Source of the DNA: Cytauxzoon felis
Taxonomy: Eukaryota; Apicomplexa; Aconoidasida; Piroplasmida; Theileriidae
Direction: 5' to 3'
Length of the DNA: 17,225 nt
Assembly: GCA_020283715.1 (NCBI GenBank)
Contig: JAIQCW010000196.1
Coordinates: 1-17,225, forward strand
The notes beneath the pieces are model-generated. The model did no database searches and had not been told where the DNA came from. It was given only the letters and a program-made list of their open reading frames with translations. Shown one piece after another: positions 7,655 to 16,590 of the stretch (the first letter of the stretch is position 1; the number at the start of each line of letters is the position of its first letter). The position numbers and the translations under genes are program-made.

Positions 7655-10600
7655 TTAAAAATAATTATATTTAGTTTTATAAATAAGTTCTTCATAGAAT
7701 TTAATTTTAGAATTTATATTACTTTCAATTTGTATAATTTCATTAATATCTGAATTATCATCTAATACTGGTAATTTACAATCATCTATAATGGTGTGTT
7801 CATTACTTTTAACCACACATTTATTATCTATATTATTATTTTGTTTATATTCAAAAATTTTCTTCAATTTCTTCCTTAAACGATATATACGATCTCTTAA
7901 TATTTTTCTTATCTTTGGTGGTTCTAAATTATTAAATGTTGTAGTTATATAATCATCATCGATAGTCATCTTCATTTTTGTTGGTTGTATCTCATTATCT
8001 TTAATTAATTTATCCTCCTTCTTTTTAATTTCATGTACATCATGATTATTTCTTATTATTATACATTGTTGTAATAATAAATATTCATTTGTACTCATTT
8101 TATATATATTCTTACATGGATTATTACATCTACCTAATGTAACCATTGCTAATATATAGTCCATATACATAAATCTAATAATATCTAATTCTTCTTTATT
8201 CATTTTTACATCTACCAAATGCTCTCTTAATAATGTACATATCTTCAGACGCAATTTCGCCCTAGTATTCATACCCCTAAGAACATCTACTACACCATAA
8301 AATACATCAGCATCATATCCATACGGTATATTCGGACGTCTACGTCTCAGAGGAACTTTCTCATAATGATATTGATCAACTTGAATAGAACCATCTACAT
8401 TCTGTACAGTAGATAACTCACCAACACGAAGTGAAATATCATCTTCTACACCGGAGGTCGTCCTGCCGTCAGCTTCTTCACCTGAGGTCTTTCCACTAGG
8501 CGTGGTGCCTCTTCTATTTACTTGTCCCTCCGCTTCCCTGAGATCAGCTACGGGTTCCACTTGAGGTCCGGTAACAAGATTTCGTTCTTCCGAGTTGACA
8601 TCTTTTGTTCCTCCGGGTAGAATTCCTGTTCTTAGGGGTTGATTATCTTCGTTCTTCCGGGTTGACATTCTCTGTTCCTCCGGGTTATCTCCACTTGAGG
8701 TCCAATCCTCTACACCTCCATCATCGCCACGATCTCTGGGAGTGGCATTACCCTTTTGGGGTAGGTAATTAGAAGAGCTCTCTGCAGGAGAACACGAGGT
8801 TGTAACCTCGGTGGAACGGCTAGTGGGATCAATGGATGTAACCTCAGGTGGAACGGTTGTATTAATTTTCGACTGAGAATTAATATTGTTGTTAAAGTAG
8901 GAATGAGTATTATGTTGTACGGGGTTAATAGTACCTTTAGATGAATGTGTATAATGACGTAATAGATGATTTGTGATATTGAATTTATTATTTTTACATT
9001 TCATTCTAATGGATGGATGGAATATAATGACATCATTTAAATGGTTTTGTACATGATTGACATGATTATTATTGTTATTAAAACCATAAGGACCTATAGC
9101 ATCATCACTTGCATCATCAATTTGTATAACCTCTTTATTAGTGGATAGTATTGGAAAATGTGTGAATTGTTTAACAAAATATTCATCCATATTATCTAAA
9201 GGTTCTCTTGTAATTTGTATTAAATATCTTTTATGACTTGGTAATAATAATAAATCATCATTTAATGATTTCATTTCTATAGAAATTGGGAATATATAAG
9301 AGTTCATATTTAATATTCTTTTAATTTTCTTACAATTTATATCTACAATATATAATAAACCATCACTATTACCACTCATTAATGATACATATAACCATTT
9401 ACCATTAACACAACCATCAACATATTCTTCTCTTCTACCAACACCTGCTATTAATGGAAATATCATTACTATAGAAAATTCTACTTTATGTTTTACAATT
9501 TCTCTTGTTGTTCTATCTACATCTATAGATGTAGATTCATTATCATTATTAAATGTCAATTCAATACAATATAAAATCTCATTACCAATAATAAGTATAT
9601 ATTTACCATGCAAATCTACTTTCATCTTATTAAAACCATCTTTAACATCATCAATTTCCAAGCTACAATAAATATTACCATCAACATCCATTAAAATCAA
9701 TTGACAACCTACAAGAACAAGAACATAAGATATTCTCTCAACAATTTTAATCAATTTTACAGATGAAACATTATCTTCAGAATAATTATTGCGATTAACT
9801 TGTCTACTAAAAGTCTCATCTATAGACTCTTTTCCAATCATACATTCCAACCTACGTCCTTTTTTTCCTTTGCTTCTAGCAAATGTACAATCATCTCCTT
9901 TCCTATTATGTGTTCCATCTGAGGTCGTCCTGCCGTCAGCTTCTTCACCTGAGGTCTTTCCACTAGGTGTTCCACTTGAGGTCCTGCCGTCAGCTCTTCT
10001 ATTTACTTCCCCTTCCAGCTCCCGTAGATCGTTCTCGGGTAGTCCACTTCCACTTGAGGTTACATCTCTAACTTCCTGTTCTTCCGGGTTAATACTCTCT
10101 GTTCCTCCGGGTAGAATTCCTGTTCTTAGGGGTTGATTATCTTCGTTCTTCCGGGTTGACATTCTCTGTTCCTCCGGGTTATCTCCACTTGAGGTCCAAT
10201 CCTCTACACCTCCATCATCGCCACGATCTCTGGGAGTGGCATTACCCTTTTGGGGTAGGTAATTAGAAGAGCTCTCTGCAGGAGAACACGAGGTTGTAAC
10301 CTCGGTGGAACGGCTAGTGGGATCAATGGATGTAACCTCAGGTGGAACGGTTGTATTAATTTTCGATTGTGGATTAATGATTTCATTTGATTGTTTAAGA
10401 TTGGGTAGTAGGAAATTGATATAATCATTTTTGTAAGGTTCGGTAGCCCAATTATTATGTATATAATTGATGATATTATCATTGAAATTATAGAATGATT
10501 TATTAAAATATTCTAAGAAAAGTACATTACCATTAAATAATATATTGAAATGATAATTATTTATTATTCCAAATGGCCAATAGACATTGAAATATAATTT

Positions 10601-11437
10601 GGATAAAATATAATCATCATTTAATAATATGGCTTCAATAGACCAATTATAATTTATACAATCGAAATTAATAGAATTAAATTGTTTAGATAATTTATTA
10701 AAACATTTTTTACATTCATATCTATTGATATTTTCATTTATTAAATCATTATATATTAAATCACATTTTAATAATTTAAATGATATTATGTTATCCTGTG
10801 GTTGAAAATGACATATAAATTCTACATATTCATCACCTAAATAATAAATTTTTATACCATTTAATATTGATGTTAATATTAAATATGAATCATCTAATGA
10901 AAATTCAATTTGATTAATTATAAATTGACATATCATATCATTATCATTTATAGATTTATAACCATAAATAAATTCTTGTATAGGATTTAAATAAAATGAA
11001 TCATATAAAATTATTGTACATTCTATTATTGATGGTTGATTTATATCATTTATACATTCGATATCATTTAAAATATTAGAAAGACTTGATGTATTAAATG
11101 AAATATCATCAATTAATTTACCTAATGTATCATTTTTTAAATCCAATTTAACTGTTTCTTCTAATGATTGTTCTACAGCATCTAATTCCATAGCCATTCT
11201 TTGTCTTTTCAATACAGCTTTATGATAATTTGATGATTTATATCTATTATCTATCAATATAGAATTTATACTCTTCTCAATCGATACTAAATCACGTGGA
11301 TATGTTGCAACTGCTATTGTACTACCATCATTACTTACTGCATATCCTACTATATTCCTACCCCGAGGATCTTGTACTTGTCTCGATAATCGAGTACAAG
11401 GAATCTTTGACCAAAATCCATCAACATACCCATCCAT
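7655..11437 (-). CDS. Large protein of unknown function, possibly beta-propeller-like, with two repeat-derived inserts
   Basis: The reading frame gives 1260 residues from the ATG at 11437. The frame stays open to a GTG at 11461, but an acceptor-like CTATTTTAG ends at 11440, so the bases 5' of it are probably intron. I do not recognise the family. The N-terminal 350 residues and about 510-770 contain repeating short hydrophobic strands with turns (IEFSLDDSYLILTSILNGIKIY; KVDLHGKYILIIGNEILYCIEL), compatible with a WD40-type propeller. The C-terminal part is helical and basic (IRKILRDRIYRLRKKLKKIF). Residues about 358-508 and 856-997 are encoded by foldback elements (AESSSNYLPQKGNATPRDRG, NPEEQRMSTRKNEDN), hydrophilic and Pro/Ser/Gly-rich, hence probably disordered. 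Both leave the frame open. Wobble positions are almost all A/T except near the inserts. Confidence 0.6.
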   Translation of the reverse strand: MDGYVDGFWSKIPCTRLSRQVQDPRGRNIVGYAVSNDGSTIAVATYPRDLVSIEKSINSILIDNRYKSSNYHKAVLKRQRMAMELDAVEQSLEETVKLDLKNDTLGKLIDDISFNTSSLSNILNDIECINDINQPSIIECTIILYDSFYLNPIQEFIYGYKSINDNDMICQFIINQIEFSLDDSYLILTSILNGIKIYYLGDEYVEFICHFQPQDNIISFKLLKCDLIYNDLINENINRYECKKCFNKLSKQFNSINFDCINYNWSIEAILLNDDYILSKLYFNVYWPFGIINNYHFNILFNGNVLFLEYFNKSFYNFNDNIINYIHNNWATEPYKNDYINFLLPNLKQSNEIINPQSKINTTVPPEVTSIDPTSRSTEVTTSCSPAESSSNYLPQKGNATPRDRGDDGGVEDWTSSGDNPEEQRMSTRKNEDNQPLRTGILPGGTESINPEEQEVRDVTSSGSGLPENDLRELEGEVNRRADGRTSSGTPSGKTSGEEADGRTTSDGTHNRKGDDCTFARSKGKKGRRLECMIGKESIDETFSRQVNRNNYSEDNVSSVKLIKIVERISYVLVLVGCQLILMDVDGNIYCSLEIDDVKDGFNKMKVDLHGKYILIIGNEILYCIELTFNNDNESTSIDVDRTTREIVKHKVEFSIVMIFPLIAGVGRREEYVDGCVNGKWLYVSLMSGNSDGLLYIVDINCKKIKRILNMNSYIFPISIEMKSLNDDLLLLPSHKRYLIQITREPLDNMDEYFVKQFTHFPILSTNKEVIQIDDASDDAIGPYGFNNNNNHVNHVQNHLNDVIIFHPSIRMKCKNNKFNITNHLLRHYTHSSKGTINPVQHNTHSYFNNNINSQSKINTTVPPEVTSIDPTSRSTEVTTSCSPAESSSNYLPQKGNATPRDRGDDGGVEDWTSSGDNPEEQRMSTRKNEDNQPLRTGILPGGTKDVNSEERNLVTGPQVEPVADLREAEGQVNRRGTTPSGKTSGEEADGRTTSGVEDDISLRVGELSTVQNVDGSIQVDQYHYEKVPLRRRRPNIPYGYDADVFYGVVDVLRGMNTRAKLRLKICTLLREHLVDVKMNKEELDIIRFMYMDYILAMVTLGRCNNPCKNIYKMSTNEYLLLQQCIIIRNNHDVHEIKKKEDKLIKDNEIQPTKMKMTIDDDYITTTFNNLEPPKIRKILRDRIYRLRKKLKKIFEYKQNNNIDNKCVVKSNEHTIIDDCKLPVLDDNSDINEIIQIESNINSKIKFYEELIYKTKYNYF
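8449..8872. repeat. Foldback element inside the large ORF, copy A
   Basis: The order is module C forward (GTCCTGCCGTCAGCTTCTTC, TCCGCTTCCCTGAGATCAGC), loop module E (GTTCCTCCGGGTAGAATTCC, CTTAGGGGTTGATTATC, CGTTCTTCCGGGTTGACATT), then reversed module B (CCACGATCTCTGGGAGTGGC, GGTAGGTAATTAGAAGAGC). The closing hinge is ACCTCAGGTGG at 8841-8851. Bases 8607-8872 are identical by eye to 10101-10366, including a few bases outside the element proper (GTTGTATTAATTTTCGA). Confidence 0.88.
9915..10366. repeat. Foldback element inside the large ORF, copy B
   Basis: The architecture matches copy A: CCATCTGAGGTC opening, C-type modules forward (two hinge-separated fragments, including CTTCCAGCTCCCGTAGATCG), loop module E, then reversed module B and an ACCTCAGGTGG closing hinge. 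The right 266 bases are identical to copy A while the left part differs in module content, so only one half was recently copied or converted. It stays open in the protein frame. Confidence 0.88.
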
Positions 11438-11807
11438 CACTAAAATAGAGACAAATTTCACCCATTTATGAAAATAATTCTATATTGATGACTCTAAATA
11501 CCTATGAATGGGAGTGAGAGGTAAATGATGTTCAATCCCTAGCAAAGTTTAGGGGACACAAGTGATAAAAACGTTTAATAGACATCGACTTCTAATAACT
11601 TCTATTGAAACACATCAATACAGACTACAAATATACTAAGAGAAGTATATTTCAAGTATACCTTCAAGTACAGAAAAGTAAATTGATACAATTGAACCTT
11701 TAGCCCCCATGAATGAATAGTCTACACATTACTATAAAGATTAAATTTATATGTAGAAAAATGTAATTTATACATCAATTAATCGCATAAATAAATCAAA
11801 TGATATA
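11438..11807. other. Divergent intergenic region with a possible short 5' intron of the large gene
   Basis: On the minus strand, GTATTTAG at 11501 and TATTTTAG ending at 11440 would bound a 62-nt intron joined in phase to a short upstream open segment (11502 to about 11541), which itself follows an acceptor-like TTTGCTAG. No convincing start exon was found. The rest is AT-rich and must hold the promoters of two divergent genes. Confidence 0.35.
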
Positions 11808-12722
11808 ATGTATTCTATTTTTTATAATTTACTATCGTCAACCGAAGGTACACATTTTAAGGACCTTATCCTTGTATATTACTACATTTGCGCTAATTAT
11901 TATAATCTATTGTCAACCTCTTTGATAAATATACGTAATTTAGTATGTATTTATTATATATTTAATAAAATTTATTACTACAGATTCTAAATGATCCCAT
12001 ATTTAAGCCGTTGAATGAAGGTATCACATGTGTAATATCTAACACTTACCATATAGATCGTACATCCGTAGTAGATGTACTAGTAGATATACAAGAGATG
12101 TTAAAAGGTCAAGATGTAAATGAATTTCAACAACAAGACCTCTCCTTCGATTTCGAAGTACCACTAAAAGGATTACAAGACAAACAACACTCCATGAGCG
12201 ATGTAGACACCACGTATGTTTCAATCTATAGATCAAAGTGAGCACATTATTGTCCACATGAGGTTACAATCATACTTTCCTTCCACTCGCCACTCCACCC
12301 GAGGTCGTCCTGCAGACAGCTCTTCCATTTACTTCTCCCTTCGCTTCCCGTAGATCAGCTGCGGGTTCTCCACCTGAGGTCCAGTACTATCATCACCTTC
12401 ACATTCTTCCGGGTAGATTTCCTGTTCTTAGGGGTTGAATATCTACGTTCTTCCGGGTTGACATACCGAGGATGATCTACGGGAATCCGAGGGGAACTAA
12501 ATAGAAGAGACGCCACGTCTAGTGGAAAGAGAAGTAGGATTGTAACCTCAGGATGTGATTGAGAAGTGATTATACTTTTGATAAAGTTGTAGTAAATATA
12601 TTCTACTTATTAATTTTAGGTTTATAGCGGAAGAGGATACGCCTAGATCGGAGAGTAATATATCATTACCATCAGAATTGGATGAATTTGTAGCCCTATT
12701 AGAGACATGCACAGATAATTAA
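11808..12722 (+). CDS. Small acidic protein of unknown function, four exons
   Basis: Four exons join in phase to give 120 residues: 11808-11873, 11984-12020, 12057-12213, 12620-12722. Donors are GTATAT, GTATCA and GTATGT; acceptors are TTACTACAG, CATATAG and AATTTTAG. Intron 2 is 36 nt; intron 3 is 406 nt and contains a foldback element. The assembled protein reads MYSIFYNLLSSTEGTHF at the start, then DRTSVVDVLVDIQEMLKGQD, a Gln/Asp-rich middle, and an acidic end (SELDEFVALLETCTDN). It looks helical and soluble, with no signal peptide or known motif that I can name. The last two junctions are well supported by phase and consensus. Exon 1 is weaker, and further upstream exons cannot be excluded. 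Confidence 0.6.
12254..12552. repeat. Foldback element in intron 3 of the small acidic protein gene
   Basis: Opens CCACATGAGGTTACAATC and closes with GGATTGTAACCTCAGG, an inverted pair, followed inward by matching TTTCC..CCACT and AGTGGAAAG arms. Inside, module C forward (CCTTCGCTTCCCGTAGATCA) faces a reversed C' module (GATCTACGGGAATCCGAGG, AACTAAATAGAAGAG), giving a second, inner set of complementary arms around loop module E (CTTAGGGGTTGAATATC, TTCTTCCGGGTTGACAT). It is the clearest nested hairpin in the window. Confidence 0.9.
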
Positions 12723-12790
12723 GAAAGATAATGATATATAAATGAATTTAGATATAAATGTTATACGATAATGTAAAAAAAATATTATTT

Positions 12791-13873
12791 TTAAGCAATT
12801 AATGGTGCATCCGATAAATCTACACTTTGACATATCGGACAATCATTCACATTATGAGAATCCGATAACATACATCCACATTTTACTGCCACAAATTTAG
12901 CAATCTCATCCGTTTTCTTCATATCAAATGGTGTATATGTCCTCATCTCCAACGTACCATCAACATCTAAAACGTCCGATAATTCTGTAGTCGATTGACT
13001 CATTGAACGACTATTCAATCTACTACCAATCTCTACCAATTCTATAAAATTATAATTATACACATTTTAAAATATTGCTAAGATCACAAATTATTATCCA
13101 CCTGATGTCCAATCCACCTCTCTTGGTCCTACCGTCAGCTCTTCTATTTATTTCCCCCTCCGCTTCCCGTAGATCAGCTGCGGGTACCACTTGAGGTTAC
13201 ATCCAACATATCCTTAGAACCATCTTCCATCATTCCCATGATGGATGATCTATCACTACCTTCACCTCCGCCACGATCTCTGGGAGTGGCTATACTCTTT
13301 AGAGATAGGTAATTGGAAGAGCTCTCTGCAGGAGAACGCGAGGTTGTAATCTCAGGTGGAGGGTCACCACGGCTAGTGGAAAGAGAGGTGGATTTGACAT
13401 CAGGTGGAATGGCATGTGGAAGGAGAGTGGATTGTAACATCGGATGGAAATAGATGACGTAGACAATATGTAGACAGTGTATCATTGCAATATAATTTGA
13501 TGTTATAATGATGATAAACCTGCAAAATATAGATCATCAACAAACCTTCTAGTATAGATTGTCCTCTGCTATTACTCTTGTTACTTTTGGTTTCATCACT
13601 TTTGATAGAGACTGATTTACTTTTTAATGGTACTAATACAGGTACTTCTTCTTCATGTACCTCTTCTTCTTGTTGTTCCTTCTCTTTCACCTCAACTTCG
13701 GCTTCCTCGTTTAATTTTTGTTCTTCTAATTCTAATAGACGTTGTGCTTCTTCTTCTTTTTGTTTTCTGAGTTTTCTTTCTTCCTCTTCTTTCAATTCCT
13801 TTTCTTGGCGTAGCCTTTCGGCTTCTTCATGTTCATTTTGTTTTTCTACAGATTTACCGCATTTATTTCCCAT
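12791..13873 (-). CDS. Probable N-myristoylated coiled-coil protein, two exons
   Basis: Exon 1 (13873-13546) and exon 2 (13041-12791) join at a GTTTGT donor and a TTTTATAG acceptor in matching phase, giving 192 residues. The N-terminus MGNKCGKS fits an N-myristoylation site (Gly2) with Cys5 as a likely palmitoylation site, the usual dual-acyl membrane anchor of apicomplexan inner-membrane-complex and plasma-membrane proteins. Residues about 11-80 are a highly charged Glu/Lys/Gln coiled coil. Exon 2 is compact, with a TYTPFDMKKTDEIAKF block, and ends in a CGC..CPIC arrangement that could bind a metal. I do not recognise a named family. The 504-nt intron contains a foldback element. It is divergent from hexokinase. 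Confidence 0.65.
13098..13447. repeat. Foldback element in the intron of the MGNKC gene
   Basis: Opens CCACCTGATGTCCAATCC followed by ACCTCTCTT; the right side near 13383-13407 reads AAGAGAGGTGGATTTGACAT then CAGGTGG, its inverse. Both ends carry the same variant hinge (GATGT for the usual GAGGT) and the same ACCTCTCTT. Between them, module C is forward (CCGCTTCCCGTAGATCAGC), then the CCATCATTCCCATGATGG spacer, then reversed module B (CCACGATCTCTGGGAGTGGC). The spacer matches, inverted, the one in PKA-R intron 7. A further end-like segment extends to 13447. Confidence 0.9.
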
Positions 13874-14435
13874 TTTAATCTTGTAGTTGACCTGTAGTAA
13901 TGTGTAAGGGTGTTGAGACGTGGATTGGTTATTGGATGAAATGTGGAGATATAACTACACACTTACGTTATATATTAAAATATTAAAAATAAATGATTGA
14001 AATTCAAAATATATAGCTGGAAAATAATGGAATCTCGTGGTAATAATGACAGTGGTATGATTGAAGTGACGAGATATGAGATGGTATGATGAAATATGAA
14101 TATAATTAGATAAATTAATAACTTAATAAATATTAATTTATATATGAATTATTCTATATAGTTTTATTAAAAATATGGATACATATTTGCATTTATATGA
14201 TTATAGGTAATGATGATGTTGATTATATGCGCACAAGTGCGCATTAGAATGCATTATATTTTTTGTATTAATATAATATTGTCTCATATGGAATAATGAT
14301 GAATTAATGATAATATTGTTGATATTATAGATATAATTATGGTAGTACATAAATCTATACCCCATCCAATGAGAATCATTGTACTTTTAAGATCTATATC
14401 GCATCAATATATATTAAGATTCTATATATGTAATT
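13874..14435. promoter_or_regulatory. Divergent promoter region between the MGNKC gene and hexokinase
   Basis: AT-rich, with no gene visible. It must contain the promoters of both flanking genes. The only clear local structure is the GC-containing palindrome described separately at 14227-14244. Confidence 0.5.
14227..14244. promoter_or_regulatory. Perfect inverted repeat, candidate regulatory site of hexokinase
   Basis: ATGCGCAC, two bases, GTGCGCAT: eight-base arms with a two-base centre in otherwise very AT-rich sequence, about 190 bases upstream of the hexokinase ATG. A dimeric DNA-binding protein site (for example of the AP2 class common in these parasites) is plausible, but the factor is inferred only by analogy. 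Confidence 0.4.
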
Positions 14436-15902
14436 ATGTCGGTATCATCTACAAAATTAGGGAGTTATATCCCTAGTAGATATAATGAATCAACTTATAT
14501 GATAAAGGATTTGGATTTAAAGGAACGTTTAGATAAATTATTGTTACAATTGACATTGTCTGATGAGATATTAAAGGATATATCACGTGGTTTTTATCAT
14601 GAATTGCATCGTGGATTAGAAGCTCATAAATTACATCCTACATACTGGGTTCCTACAGAATGTAGTTTTCAAATGTTGGATACATTTATATCTGAGACAC
14701 CTACTGGTAAAGAGAAGGGTTCATATTATGCATTAGATTTTGGTGGTTCTAATTTAAGGGCTGTACGTATATATGTATCAGGTGATGGTAAGATACAACG
14801 TTTACAATCATCATTTAGTTTACGTTATTTATCTGCATTAGGACCAAAAGGATTATTAGATCGTAAAGCAACATCAACACAATTATTTGATCATTTTGCA
14901 TTTAAAATGGCTGATGTTATATTAGAATCTGGTGATTTATTGAATGGTCCTAAACCATTAAAGGTTGGATTTACATTTTCATTTCCATCAAAATTATTAT
15001 CAAGAAATAGTGCAATATTAATAGATTGGACAAAAGATTTTGAGACAGGTAGGAGTACAGATGATAGAGTAGAAGGTAAAGATGTAGGAGAATTATTAAA
15101 TAAAGCATTTATAAGGAATGGTATTAATGCTGAAGTATCAATTGTATTAAATGATACAGTTGGTACAATGTTATCATGTGCATATCAAAAACATCCAGAT
15201 TTACCTGAATGTCGTTTAGGTGTTATATTAGGTACAGGTTTTAATATATGTTATTCTGAAGATGATTATCAATTATATGGTTATACAGGTAAAATTATTA
15301 ATATAGAATGTGGTAATTATGATAAAAATTTACCTACAACATCAGTTGATTATGAAATTGATTGTCATTCAGCTAATTTTGGACGTTCTAGATTTGAAAA
15401 ATTAATATCTGGTGCATATTTAGGTGAAATTATTAGAAGAAATATATTATCATTAATAAGAGAACAAGCACCAAAATTAATGTGGGAACCTGGTTCATTT
15501 ACATCAGCTGATGCTAGTGAAGTAGTTAATGATAATACTGATAATTTATCTATTGTAAAAAATATTGTTGAACGTTGTTGGGGTACTACATTTACATTAT
15601 GTCAATTATTATGTCTTAAATTTGTATGTGAAGCTGTATTTGAAAGATCTGCTGGATTAGCAGCAGCAGCTATTGTAGCTACATCTAGAAAAACAAGATG
15701 TGGTACTAATAATTCATTATGTGTCGCTGTCGATGGCTCTTTATATATCAAAAATCCAACATATAGATTACAATTAAATCATTATATCGATTTAATCTCA
15801 AGATCAGATACCAAAAGAAAAATTGAACTACTTGTTGCTGATGATGGATCCGGTAAAGGTGCCGCTATCGCCGCGGCCATGTTCACCGATGATAACCAAT
15901 AG
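14436..15902 (+). CDS. HK: Hexokinase
   Basis: Hexokinase phosphorylates glucose to glucose-6-phosphate with ATP, the entry step of glycolysis. The 488-residue single exon has the motifs in order: phosphate-1 loop LDFGGSNLRAVRIYV (100-114), sugar-binding GFTFSFPSK (178-186) and WTKDF (198-202), VLNDTVGTML (237-246) with catalytic Asp240, phosphate-2 GVILGTGFNICY (262-273), EKLISGAYLGEI (321-332), and the adenosine-side LVADDGSGKGAA (466-477). All catalytic residues that I can place are present. Length agrees with a single-domain apicomplexan hexokinase. No signal peptide or membrane segment is seen, so it is cytosolic. The start is the first in-frame ATG, and the N-terminus has the expected length ahead of the kinase fold. 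Codon use drifts: G-rich at the start, almost purely A/T-ending in the middle, C-rich over the last 60 codons. Confidence 0.95.
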   Translation: MSVSSTKLGSYIPSRYNESTYMIKDLDLKERLDKLLLQLTLSDEILKDISRGFYHELHRGLEAHKLHPTYWVPTECSFQMLDTFISETPTGKEKGSYYALDFGGSNLRAVRIYVSGDGKIQRLQSSFSLRYLSALGPKGLLDRKATSTQLFDHFAFKMADVILESGDLLNGPKPLKVGFTFSFPSKLLSRNSAILIDWTKDFETGRSTDDRVEGKDVGELLNKAFIRNGINAEVSIVLNDTVGTMLSCAYQKHPDLPECRLGVILGTGFNICYSEDDYQLYGYTGKIINIECGNYDKNLPTTSVDYEIDCHSANFGRSRFEKLISGAYLGEIIRRNILSLIREQAPKLMWEPGSFTSADASEVVNDNTDNLSIVKNIVERCWGTTFTLCQLLCLKFVCEAVFERSAGLAAAAIVATSRKTRCGTNNSLCVAVDGSLYIKNPTYRLQLNHYIDLISRSDTKRKIELLVADDGSGKGAAIAAAMFTDDNQ

Positions 15903-16087
15903 AGATTCATACACTTAATCTTTTATCTACATATACATTTTATTTTCATCTCATCTACTATCCATTGTCATTTCATCTATCAGTATATTAGACAATGTGT
16001 AGGGTGTCTACTCCTACATCATTACACCCCTAATATCCATGTGTAGATTTTAAACTAGTAATTCATACAACTAAAATACAAATACAA

Positions 16088-16113
16088 ATATATATATATA
16101 TATATATATATAT
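16088..16113. repeat. TA dinucleotide microsatellite
   Basis: About thirteen TA units lie between hexokinase and the next repeat element. No gene is seen in 15903-16156. Confidence 0.85.
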
Positions 16114-16156
16114 TAAGCCTCGAACAAGGTTAGTTTCGCAAATAGATTGAGATCTC

Positions 16157-16471
16157 CGCCTGAGGTTACAATCCTACTTCCCTTTCCACTAGACGTTCCA
16201 CCTGAGGTTACCTCTTCCTCTAGTCCACCTCTCTTCATCCTGCCGTCAGCTCTCCTAATTACCTATCTCTAAAGAGTATAGCCACTCCCAGAGATCGTGG
16301 GGGAAGTGTAAGTAGTATGTAACCTCAAGTGGAACCTGGAAGCGATCTACGGGAGCTGGAGGGGGAAATAAATAGAGAAGGCCATCATGGCGAGTGGGAA
16401 GACCTCAGGTGGAGAAGCTGTCTGCAAGACGACGAAAATTGGAGATTATAGTCATTGGACCTCAGGTGGAG
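16157..16471. repeat. Foldback element upstream of the last gene
   Basis: Opens CCTGAGGTTACAATCCTAC with CCTTTCCACTAGACG, then a second hinge, module B forward (CTATCTCTAAAGAGTATAGC, CACTCCCAGAGATCGTGG), ACCTCAAGTGG, reversed C-type module (GATCTACGGGAGCTGGAGG), and two closing ACCTCAGGTGG hinges (16412 and 16459 regions). It lies upstream of the acceptor at 16589-16590, so probably in a 5' intron of the following gene. Confidence 0.87.
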
Positions 16472-16590
16472 AAGTTCCCTTCACTAAGAACATTGGTTTT
16501 AACATTGTGTGTATATTTAATAAAACGACTCTTGAATATTATTTCTAGTGTAGATTAATTAAACATATAATATTAATTATTATTTTTTAG

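Noticed and set aside
13578..13886. Ser/Cys-rich plus-strand ORF
   Set aside because: It is the complement of the Glu/Lys-rich coiled coil of the MGNKC protein; GAA-type codons read backwards give Ser/Phe.
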